This document shows positions 50,539 through 60,903 of a stretch of DNA of 64,000 bases, in pieces. Below the pieces are notes generated by a model. That model was not told the DNA's origin. It saw nothing but the letters and a program-made list of their open reading frames with translations, and did not search any database. Origin of the DNA: Cannabis sativa (taxonomy: Eukaryota; Streptophyta; Magnoliopsida; Rosales; Cannabaceae). The stretch covers positions 35,759,257-35,823,256 of the forward strand of contig NC_083607.1 in NCBI RefSeq assembly GCF_029168945.1, read 5' to 3'. How positions within the stretch are numbered: the first letter of the stretch is position 1; each line of letters opens with the position of its first letter. A program made the position numbers and the translations under genes.

Positions 50539-51497
50539 CTACCCGGGACCTCTTCTACTCAAAGCATCAGCCACAACATTGGCTTTCCCAAGGTGATACA
50601 GAATCTCACAGTCGTAGTCTTTAACCAATTCCAGCCACCTCCTCTGCCTCATGTTCAAATCTTTCTGGGTGAAAAAGTATTTCAGACTCTTATGATCAGT
50701 ATAAATCTCACATTTTTCACCGTAAAGATAATGCCGCCATATCTTTAGAGCAAAAACTACAACGGCAAGCTCTAGGTCATGAGTTGGGTAGCGTTTTTCA
50801 TAATCCTTCAATTGACGAGAGGCATAAGCTATGACTCTAACAACTTGCATCAGAACACATCCCAGACCTTGTCTGGATGCATCACAATAAACAACAAATT
50901 TCTCTTGATCTGATGGCAAAGCTAACACCGGATCTGTTATCAAACGTTGCTTCAACTCTTGAAAACTTGTATATAACTTGTGATCCGTAAGTCGTTGCAA
51001 TACCATTCGAAGATGATGCTCGTGCTCCTCTTTTGACTGAGAGTACACGAGGATGTCATCGATAAACACTATGACGCAGTTATCGAGGAAATCCTTGAAT
51101 ACCCTATTCATGAGATTCATAAAGGCTGCAGGATCATTAGTCAATCCGAATGACATTACCAGAAACTCATAGTGCCCATATCTGGTTCGAAAAGCAGCCT
51201 TTCGTATGTCCTCTTCTGAATTCTAAGTTGATGGTAACTGGATCGTAAGTCAATCTTCGAAAACACTGCCTTTCCTTGAAGTTGATCGAATAAATCGTCA
51301 ATTCTGGGTGATAGATATTTTTTCTTAATTGTCAACTTGTTTAGTTCCCGATAGTCAATACACATTCTGAGGGAACCATATTTCTTTTTCACAAACAAAA
51401 CCGGAGCTCCCCAGGGCGATACACTAGGTCGGGTAAACCCAATATCAAGCATCCCTTGAAGTTGTAACTTAAGCTTCTTGAGTTCTGTTGGAGCCAT
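50539..51497 (-). pseudogene. Reverse transcriptase and RNase H of the gypsy element (internal deletion)
   Basis: RT spans 51497-51156 ([26 protein letters not shown]), then a frame change, then 51156-50539 with [20 protein letters not shown] and the catalytic [12 protein letters not shown] near 51060. Directly after HKLYTSF the reading jumps to [16 protein letters not shown]. About 90 residues of thumb/connection seen in the element at 31.9-33.9 kb are missing here, in frame. RNase H follows with [16 protein letters not shown] and [16 protein letters not shown]. Confidence 0.88.
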
Positions 51498-51894
51498 TTT
51501 ATATGGAGCTTTAGAAATAGGTTCAGCTCCAGGTGCCAGATCAATTACGAAATCAATTTCTCGTTGCGGCGGTAATCCTCGGGAAACACGTCGAGAAAGT
51601 CTTTTACTACTCTGGCTACCTCAGGCCCAAATGTTTCAGGTCTGCTGGAGTCAATCCCCACTGCTAAAAATCCTACACATCCACTGTGTAGTAGATCCCT
51701 AACCCTTAATACAGAGTTAACCGGGATCCGAGACCCTAAACTGATCCAACATAAACAAATGGACCTTCCCTTTCTGGCTGAAAAGTTACCATTTTCTGCT
51801 TACAATCTATACTGGCCGAATACTTGGACAAAAAATCCATCGCAAGTATGATGTCAAACTCAGTTAATTCAAACTCTATAAGGTCAGGACTCAA

Positions 51895-53340
51895 CTACCT
51901 ATCCTCGATCCTAACCGGCATAGACCTAATGCGCCTATTAGAGATAACTAACTCCCCGCTAGGCATTAGGGTTCCAAACCCTCTTTCTAGAATATCACAA
52001 GGCCTATTCAAAAGATTAATTATTCTAATAGCCACATATGAATGTGTAGCTCCCGAATCAAATAATACAGTAAATAAGGAGTTGTTGACGGGAAGCTGAC
52101 CTGTCACAACAGAAGGAATGGCTGCAGCATCAGCTTGGGTGATAGCAAACACTCGAGCAGGTACCGGCTTTACCTCAGCTTTTGGCTCTTCTTTCTTTGG
52201 ATGAGGGCAATCTTTCTTGAAATGCCCCACCATGCCACACAAAAATCATGTTTTCCAGTTGCACTCTCCCGGATGATGTTTCTTACATCGAGGGCACTCA
52301 AGGTAAGAGTAAGCCTGTCGGCCACCTTTGCCTTGGTTCCCACGGAACCGCTTACTTTGCCCCGAACCACCAGGTGCTGGGGTAACTTTCCTCTTCTGAT
52401 TCGCGGTGGAATCACCACCATCCCTACCATAGGCAGGAGTAGGAAAAGTGGGGGTTCCACCAACATTCGAAGTCACACGGGGCTCCTGAAGAAATTTCAC
52501 AGCAACCTCAGCCCGCAGGGCTTTCTCAACCATTTCAGCATAGGACGTTGCTTCATTAGTAGTGATCACCACATCATGCATGATCTTCACATTCAAACCG
52601 GCCAAGTAATTCTCTTTCTTACTAAAATCAGTTGGCACTATACCCACGACAAGCTTGCCCAGACGGTTAAACTTTGTAGTATACTCAGTGACTGACATTC
52701 CCTCAGTTTGAACCAACTCAGTGAACTCTTTCCGCTTAGCACTGCGGACGGCTTAATTGTAATATTTAGAGTTAAACAATTGCCAGAATTCTTCCCATGT
52801 CATAACCGTGACGTCCCGAGTGAGGGTTATCAACTCCCGCCACACGAGAGTATCCTCCTGAAACTGAAATGTGGCGCAGGTCACTAGATCATTACCAACC
52901 ACTCCCATAAAGTTTAGAATACGCTCAATTACTGTGAGCCACTGCTCAGCCTTCATCACATCAGGACCTCCCAGAAACACTGGAGGTGCTTGCTTACGGA
53001 ATCTTTCGTACAACGGCTCCATACGGTTGCCAGCAACAGGTTGTTCTACTGGCACTGCTGGAATGACAACAGCCTGAGCAGCTTGCTGAGGAGGCACGGC
53101 AGGAAGACCCTGCTACCTCAACCTCTGAATTTCTTCATCTTGCTGGCAGATTCGATCTTGCATTTCTACAAACCTCTGCTCCCAATCCAGAGGAGCTTGT
53201 GGTGGATTTACACGGCGACCACCCTGAGCTTTGCCATGGCCACGGTCACGACCACGGGGATTCTGGGGATTTTGATTTCCCTGACCACCTCCGGTCTCAA
53301 TCATGTTACCCTGACATCTTGTACTTCGCTGGGTGTCCAT
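51895..53340 (-). pseudogene. Gag and protease of the 44.5-55.6 kb gypsy element (broken)
   Basis: The start MDTQRSTRCQGNMIETGG is at 53340. A helix with LDWEQRFVEMQDRICQQDEE follows, then a stop at 53113-53115. The capsid block is at 53097-52753 (EPLYERFRKQAPPVFLGGPD), with a further stop, and then 52716-52246 (MSVTEYTTKFNRLGKLVVG). The zinc knuckle GMVGHFKKDCP near 52220 has its first Cys codon replaced by TGA. The protease, ending 51895, shows [12 protein letters not shown] with the catalytic Asp near 52065. In a working element this would package the RNA and process the polyprotein. Confidence 0.86.
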
Positions 53341-53598
53341 TTATAGGACTTAGCCTGCGAACCCATAAGCCAGGCATGTTAGACATTGATCATAAAACTT
53401 AATACCGCTCTTATGGACTTAAAGACAACACACTTAAAATAATTATAATCTAATATGCTTCCTAACATGCTTTAATAATCATTTAAAATACTAAACAATT
53501 ATGGGCTTACTGAACCGTGAACCGAGCTTTTTCTGATGAAGATTGTACATGTCTTGGCAAGCTTCGGTAGACAAACCTGGCGACTCTGATACCAAAAT

Positions 53599-55645
53599 TG
53601 TAACGCCCTAATGTTAAGGCACGCTACAGTGCTTTTTCAATTACAGTGCTATCTTTGCTAATCAAAGAATTTTCTTGAAAAACGTGTCAAATTAAAACTT
53701 TTATATTAATTATTAAACTTTATAATTTATAAAATTATTTACAAGTTTTGGGATCCCGTTTTCAAACTTTTTAAACATAATACTTCAAAATACATAATAT
53801 CCAGGTTGCATAGCAACTACAAAATACAACCCAAAAAGTCTTGAGACCGAACACTCCAGGTTGCGCTGCTTTGACATGTACAACCTCATCCCAGCTCAGG
53901 TTCACTCTTGTTCAGCTTTCCCCTTTCCTTTACCTACACATGGAAGCAGAACTGTGAGTCGAAAGACTCAGTAAGAGAAGCATATAACATATCATATAAT
54001 CTCCAACTTGTATTTAGGCGCCCATACACCTATTTACAAGGCTCAACAGATAAGTAAGAACGTTCAATACTAGGGTATAGCCACTATACCACATACACTG
54101 CGTACCTCACTGTACGAGTGTTGGTAGGGTTTGTTTCATACCCTGAGTACCACTGAGTGATATACCACCCACACTCAGTAATTTCCCGTACTTGTGCTGG
54201 TATCACTATAATGTACTCTCAAACAATATTCACTATACCAATACACTCTGTACCAAAACTATACAAGTGTTGTTAGTGCAATAAATAATTTAAGCATGCA
54301 TATACACATAACATATACATACACTCAGATATCAATATCACACATTATATACAGTTTTTACCTTCTTTCCAGATTCAAGTGTGTTGGCCGACCTGAACGG
54401 AAAGTCTCGTGCTAGATGGATGCCCTAATCATATTATGAAACTGAGTAAGTTACAAGATCAAAACCCTAATCCCGGGAAACCCGAACCCACAACCCTTGG
54501 TTATGTTATACATTCCAGGGGTTAATCTAACTTTGGAAGTAGGGAAACACCCAACCACGACAAAAAATGGACAAGAATTGAGGAAATGAAAGGCCCCGGG
54601 AACCCTGCCTAGCCGGCTTTACACGTATGTGTAAAACTGGTTACCCGGTTTGCACCAGTTCACCAAGAAATTTCATTTCTTACTCAAAACTCCACCAAAA
54701 GCAACCAAACCTTCCAAAGTACCGAATTAGGGTATACACAACATAATCCAACCAATATTTCACAGAAAAACATACAAAATCAATTTATGCCATTAGAGAT
54801 CAAAGCTTTGAACTTAAAGCTCAAACTTGCATAAATCCAACACAACACATTAAAACCAGCTGCAAGAACTTGAAACCAACTCAAATGAACCCTAAAATTC
54901 GAATCCTAAACATCCCAAACCCTAACAGCCACTAATTCATAAAATCACAACATGAAACCAACTAAAACCTTGAGAAAACTTAGCTAAGAGTGTCTAGGGT
55001 TACCTTGGCTTAAAGAGTGCTTGATTCCTTAGCTTCAATCTAGCAAAATACCAAGATTTGAGGGTGATTCCCTCTAGTTTTGTCCCAGCTGAAAGAGAGA
55101 AACAAAGAAAGGGTTCTCCAATTTTACTTTTTTTCTTTAATTTCCTCTAATTTCCCAAATAGAAAAGGATTTCTAATTAATCCTTGCGGAAATTAACTAA
55201 TTCTAGGTGTCACTCTTATAGGCAGCCACCCAATACTCCATTTGACCAAATGACTAAATTTCCCTTTGACTTAAAATTAGGGTAATTCTAAAGCTAGGGG
55301 TAAAATAATCAAATTCCATAACCCCGCTTAATCCTGATATTTTAATTTCTCTAAAATATTTCCCACTAAGAAATAAGGTTCTAAACTTACCCATGTGATC
55401 AAACTAGCCATCCATCGCCTTTTCCGTTATCGCCGAGCAAAAATTACAAAAATAACATATTTCATATATAAGACAAATAATACCCCTAGATTTTGATAAA
55501 ATCTCCAGAATTGAGAAATAATAACTCTAATGCCTATTTCTAATATTGGGGTCCACAAATAATTAAATTCATAAATAATTATAAAAATAATAGAAATTAG
55601 TGCTAATTGCCTTTACTAATCCAAATTACTAAAGCGGTCATTACA
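53599..55645 (-). repeat. 5' LTR of the gypsy element (2047 bp)
   Basis: Bounded by TGTAACGCCC and GGTCATTACA on +, matching 44543-46586. It contains an extra GGGTTTGTTTCATACCC segment near 54127. Confidence 0.93.
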
Positions 55646-55650
55646 CATAT

Positions 55651-55958
55651 CCACTTGGGGAAGATCATCAAGTGTTCTTAGTTGGAAGGTATAAGAGATG
55701 AAGATCTTCCCATTACTTATTAAATTCGCTATTCTATTTGGATTCTAGTTCTTATCTAAAAATACTTGGATTCTAGTATGTGAAATGAAACAATCGAAAG
55801 TAAATACCATTTCAGAAATAGCTCGTACACGGAAATCTTGCACATCCTTCCCGCATGGTGTTTTCAGGCTGTCCCAAATGAATGCCTTACTTGCCAACAT
55901 GCCTATGTCACACATGAACCAGTGTGGAGTTTTAGTTTTGCATATGATTGGAACACAC
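55651..55958 (-). pseudogene. ULP1-like protease gene, middle exons with the catalytic His and Asp
   Basis: Exon 55958-55808, after a TTTCATATGCAG acceptor, reads CVPIICKTKTPHWFMCDIGM then FIWDSLKTPCGKDVQDFRVR. The His of HWFM and the Asp of IWDSL are the C48 catalytic residues. The exon ends at a GTATTT donor. The next exon, roughly 55750-55651, ends ISYTFQLRTLDDLPQVDM and is continued at 44542 once the 44543-55645 element and one CATAT are set aside. Confidence 0.85.
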
Positions 55959-55979
55959 CTGCATATGAAAGGGGCAGAA

Positions 55980-56046
55980 ATTAGTTATTACCATAAAATC
56001 ATTATAATTAACTAAAAGATTAAAAAAAAAACTGAAGGGTCATTAC
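55980..56046. other. Intron remnant of the ULP1-like gene, left of the solo copia LTR
   Basis: A+T-rich DNA between the TTTCATATGCAG acceptor region and the solo LTR. The LTR appears to have inserted in the intron. ATTAC at 56042-56046 is one half of the target duplication. Confidence 0.65.
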
Positions 56047-57867
56047 TGTTGGGATTTTATACCCTAAATAAAACCCATTTCAATCTAATCTGATTTGTTA
56101 TCAATAAAAGATTAGAAGTCATTTATGTTTACATGTAGTTTTCATGTTTATGGTTCAATATATACAAAGTCTGTTAAGTCCAGAATATATAGTCATTCAC
56201 AATCACAGTGATGTCAACACAGTGAAATGTAATTGTGATTATATGCTTCAAAAGACAATATCCCTGATAATCAGCGATAAAGTATTCTTACACCTTGGAT
56301 AAGTGTTATGTTCTTTCCAGAACGTTGGCAAAGTATGCTAGTTTCAGATGTATGGAGTATACATTGGACTGGGACCGATATTGATCTTTGTAAAGATATT
56401 ATAATCTTCCCGTTGTATCTTTCTAAGTCAATATCATTTGTTGATCTTAGATCAAAAGATCTTAATCCTGACATGCTTAGGTTCAATCTCAGGAGTGTTA
56501 TTCATGTTCTTTGATTTGTTAGTTAAGCCTACTTTTTCATCAGGGTGATACGTACATTTTGGGAACATGATAGTACAATTGAGTGGGAGCGCTAAACATA
56601 GATATGGAATATATAGCTTCTATTTGGACATAGAAGTGAAATGATGATTTCCTTGGAGCTTGGCTTAATAGAGATAAATGGAAGAGCTCTTATTTCAGTG
56701 ATTATATTAGCTCACTGAAACATCATTTATAGGGAGATAAGTGTTTTAAGGATAAAATACATTGAGGGGTGAAACGGTAAATTTATCCCTACTCGGTGTA
56801 AATCATCTATAGAGGATCTTTGATTATTGTATTAGAACGATGGTTAAATGTTTATAGCGTATCTATATCGTGGAACATATAGAGCGTTCTATATGACTGA
56901 GAGTGCAATTTCAAGTTCTATGGTGGATTCAATAAGGAATTAATAAGTCAAGAAATTTACTTGGTAAATTCTAGTTCTGCTTATTGGAAGCTAGGTTGTA
57001 TAGGCCCATGGTCACCATACTAGTTGAGACCATACTGCTTGTAACACTCTGATAATTAATTTTAATTAATCAACTATAATTCTAAAGTTAGACTATGTCT
57101 AATTTATGAATTTTCACTAAGCAAGGGCTTAAATGTGAAGAAAGGAGATTTTAGGGATTATTTATTAATTAAGAGATTTTATTAAGTCTAATTAATAAAT
57201 ATTTTAAATGGTAATTTTATTTGATAATTAATTTTAATTATTAAATAAATAGTTCTAGCATTTAAGTGGTTAGAATTGGAAAAATGGCATTTTTGAGAAA
57301 TAAGAAAAGATTGTTGTAAAATGGCAAAAAATTCCAAAGTGGGGCCCATAACTATGGCCGGCCACTTGTATGGTATTTTCCATTTAATTTTTTCAATATT
57401 TTAGCCTAGTTAATTCTAACCTAAACCTAGTTGGTTGCCTATAAATAGATAGTGATGGCTCACACTTAAAGATGATGAAAATTCACCTTCAGTCAAAATT
57501 TTCTTGAGCCTTCACTTCTATTATTTTCGAACCAACCTTCTCTTCCTCTCTTCATATTTTATACCTTGAGTGATAGAGTAAGTGCCCACACACATCAAGT
57601 GGTAACTCAATCATAGTGTGTAAGGCTGTGAAGAATTTAGAATCAAGAGAAGGACATTCGGGCTCAGATCTTAGTGATACCCTGCTACAGACAGGATACA
57701 AGGGTTAGAGATCTGAGTGGAAAGAGCCATTAATATTCCGCTGCACCCACTGTAAGGTTTCTCAAACTTTATATGTGTTTATTTATATTGTTTTAGAAAT
57801 TCATATTTAGGGTGTTAAATAACATACATGGCAGTAAATCTAGATCCTGGTAAAACATATTCCAACT
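56047..57867 (+). mobile_element. Solo LTR of a Ty1/copia element (1821 bp)
   Basis: It starts TGTTGGGATTTT and ends CCAACT (one base off the family end CCAACA), flanked by ATTAC at 56042-56046 and 57868-57872. It is homologous along its length to the copia 3' LTR at 22499-24372, in the same orientation. No internal element sequence is present. Confidence 0.93.
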
Positions 57868-57872
57868 ATTAC

Positions 57873-60800
57873 ATGTTCAATTTTTGCCAACTTGTCGTAA
57901 AATAGATCCTTCCAAATTTGTTGTCCTGCCCAAGTGCTAACAAAGCATGGCAACCCAAGATTTTCATGCTACTTAAACAAATCATATCCATTATTATTGT
58001 TATGCAGATTTCAAGTAATGGAATATTCAAGAGCTTAGAATGCAGAGTAGTGACAAACTCCGAGAAGAAGTAGATTTCTTTTGTTTTATTCTATATCCCA
58101 GAACTAGATAAAGATATGAACTTTTTGAAGGACTAATCAACAAATCAAGAGCAGCACTATACTTGAGATACAAAATAGTATCATGACATCTATCTTCGGT
58201 ACTGTCAATATAATACAATGAAAAACAAAGATACATGTTGAAATACTCTCCATAGGGGGGAAATGTGTCTCCATTATGATCAAAAGACATCATATTTTGG
58301 CATAAAACAATAAAACATTTTGTTATATAAAACAAATGACAGGAATGCTTTTTTTGAAAAGCATCCCTTAAGTGTTTTAGACATAAATAAGTAAAGGGTA
58401 TAGATAAAAACTAATGTAGAATTCTATAAACATAAATGATCAGCAACACAAAACCCCCTTAGCTTAGTTTCATACTAGAGTTCTATTAAAACTTGGAACC
58501 TGGGTAAAAATCTTCCACTTGAATGAGGCCAGGAAGCTAAAATAATTAACATGCTTTTACTGAATATAGGTTTACTCACGGAGTGAAGAAAAAGAACACA
58601 ACAATAAAACAAATAACTTATGAGAAATAGTATCCAACTCAAATTTTAAATAACAAAATTATGGGATTTAATTTCTAGAAAGTTTGAACTTCTTTCCATG
58701 CTTCAATAGCTGCCAATGCAATATTTGGGAATAAAACTACAACCATCAACAGAGAAAACAATGCTCATGATCCTAATTAACTGAGACATTAGGTTTATAA
58801 ATATATCATAAATTAATGAAAGCAATTATTCCAAATACAAATTGACAAAAAACGTAATCAATTAATGTTAAAGATTAGAACTTTTTTCATAAATTGAATA
58901 ACAAATGGGAACTCGAAATGAAGAAAATCTAACCTCCTGCAGAGCTGTATTCTGTATCATATTCAATCACAAGTTCATGCATTATTCATGAAGTACATGT
59001 GAATAATGTATTTCATGAATAATATTGTTCCAACAAAACAAATAAAAAATTAAATAAACATTCAGCAATACTTTGATTTTATAATTTCACATATAAATAA
59101 ACAATCAATAAGAGACAAATAAATTAAATAAGTTTATTAAACAAATCACACATTTTGAATAGAAAAATAAATACACGTGCTGATATTAATACTAATGAGA
59201 CTTACGGAGACCCGACAAGGCATAAACCAATATTTTGGTACTCCATCTGGGGTTGTTTCACGTTCTTTCAGCGTCAGTAAGTGTGCGTGGCAACTAATAA
59301 CCTGCACAAATCAACATGCCACTAAGCAGAATCTGTTGGTAGTATTTTTTTTTTCTTCTAATAATGCTTAGAACAAATAAATACTAATGAAGACATTTAC
59401 TGGATCATTTATTTCCATGCCAGGCTTCAAGCAAAGTAGTTGGTGCCGAAAAAGTTCAAGTTTTTGAAATTTCACAAATGGGTACGTGCCAATGAGACAA
59501 TGGAATCAGGTAGAATATATGGTAATACTATTACACAGTCTTACTCAACTACCAATCTACTAATTGAAGACTTACCCTTTATCAAAATTTTTACCAAAAA
59601 TGAACATTGCCAGCTTAAATTCAATCTCGGCTGATGGCTCCTTCAACTGGAAAGTGTCAACATACATTTCCTTGCTAGAGTGGAATCTTTTTTTGGTCTT
59701 TTGATACGTGTTAGAAGCAAGGAGAACTTTGATGGCTGAGGTGCATTGATCTTCATGACCAATGTCTTCTACCATTGTCAAGTTCCTAAGGTCAACCTCA
59801 TATTGATTGTTGGTAGGCGGGTTGTCAAACTCCGAATTTCCCGTGTTTTCATTTCCAAGTTGATCCTCTTTTGAAGTGCTCATCGAGTCAGTTTCTTTGT
59901 CAGCCTCCTCATCATCTCTCTTCCCATCCTTATCAATAACTTTCATCAGTTCTTTGTCGGCCTCCTCATCATCTCTCTCCCCATCCTTATCAATAACTTC
60001 CATCAATTCTTTTAGTAGAGATTGCCTCAACTCTTTCATCACTGTCTGATGCAACTCGGCTGTGACAAATTTTCTCACTTCAGCTAATATAGATTTATGA
60101 AGCTCTGGGATAAAAGATTCCTTAACCTCATCAATGATAGATTTCTTCATAGTGATGAAGCCCTTTCCGATGTCCTTAAAGATGTCGGCTTTGAAAGAGT
60201 CAAATACTCTTAGTAGTTCTTGACAAGTAGTGTCTAATTTTTTACCCCTCTCTTTCATTTCATCTCTTAAGATGCAGATGCATCATGTAGAGGATGAGGT
60301 TCCTCTCTGGTTGGATGATAGAATGGAAGTGTCTTTTGTATGGTCATATTTCTTCCTGAACATAGGCGGGTGTAGAATAATCTACCCCAAAATGAGAAAA
60401 ATTTCAAGATCACTTTACAAAAAAAAAGTACGAATTAACAAAATTGTATTGGCCTATTCCTAATAACAAGTAACTTTGAAGAGTTGTAAACCAAAAATGT
60501 ACCTTCCCATTCACAAATCCCCCACTCTTGGAGATGAACGAGGATATTCCTTTCACTCGGTTCTCATTCTAGTAAGCCATGGGAAGGCCGAGGCGAGGAG
60601 AAGTGTACAACTTCCTTTTTATATTGCTCCAACAATATTTCTACAAAAAAATTATTTGCAATTAAAACTACAGTGAAAGGAATGCATAATTAATTAAAAG
60701 ATGGTTTATAACATACTTGAAGGTAAATAGTGCAACCCGGGAGATAACAGACCTTGCCCTTAACTTTCGAATTATTGAGTCGTTTTTTATGTGCTTTCAT

Positions 60801-60903
60801 ATTCTCGTGTAAAAACTTAAAGATGAATGAAGTCCAATTCAACTTCTTTATCCGTCCAACATCTAAGAGTACATTTATGTACTCCTTTCTTACGTACGTT
60901 CCA
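57873..60903 (-). pseudogene. ULP1-like protease gene, upstream exons
   Basis: Several exons can be read on -. About 60903-60690 encodes VLLDVGRIKKLNWTSFIFKF and LNNSKVKGKVCYLPGC. Next, 60258-59572 encodes a helical, acidic region with a 19-aa tandem repeat (DKDGERDDEEADKELM). A block near 59475-59402 has LCLKPGMEINDP, like the start of ULP1 catalytic domains. A block near 59303-59207 ends KYWFMPCRVS, and one near 57975-57873 has GQQIWKDLFYDKLAKIEHV. Between them are introns. Exon edges are approximate. The 5' end is cut at 60904 by another gypsy element, so the start of the gene is not in the window. Confidence 0.75.
59899..60012 (-). repeat. 57-bp tandem duplication inside the ULP1-like gene
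   Basis: The segment around GCCTCCTCATCATCTCTC occurs twice, 57 bp apart, and encodes the 19-aa acidic repeat KDG(E/K)RDDEEADKELM. In-frame duplication keeps the reading frame. Confidence 0.9.

Larger units (their letters stand above)
44543..55645 (-). mobile_element. Ty3/gypsy chromovirus-type element inserted in the ULP1-like gene
   Basis: The element is 11103 bp, including a 2378-bp solo LTR nested in it. LTRs lie at 44543-46586 and 53599-55645. The target duplication CATAT lies at 44538-44542 and 55646-55650. The primer site TGGTATCAGAGTC is at 53594-53582 on -. The pol order is gag, protease, RT, RNase H, integrase, chromodomain. The frames are broken in many places and part of pol is deleted, so it is older or more decayed than the element at 28.7-38.3 kb. 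Confidence 0.94.

Noticed and set aside
56271..56514. Open frames on both strands between 56271 and 56514.
   Set aside because: They lie inside the solo copia LTR and match no domain.
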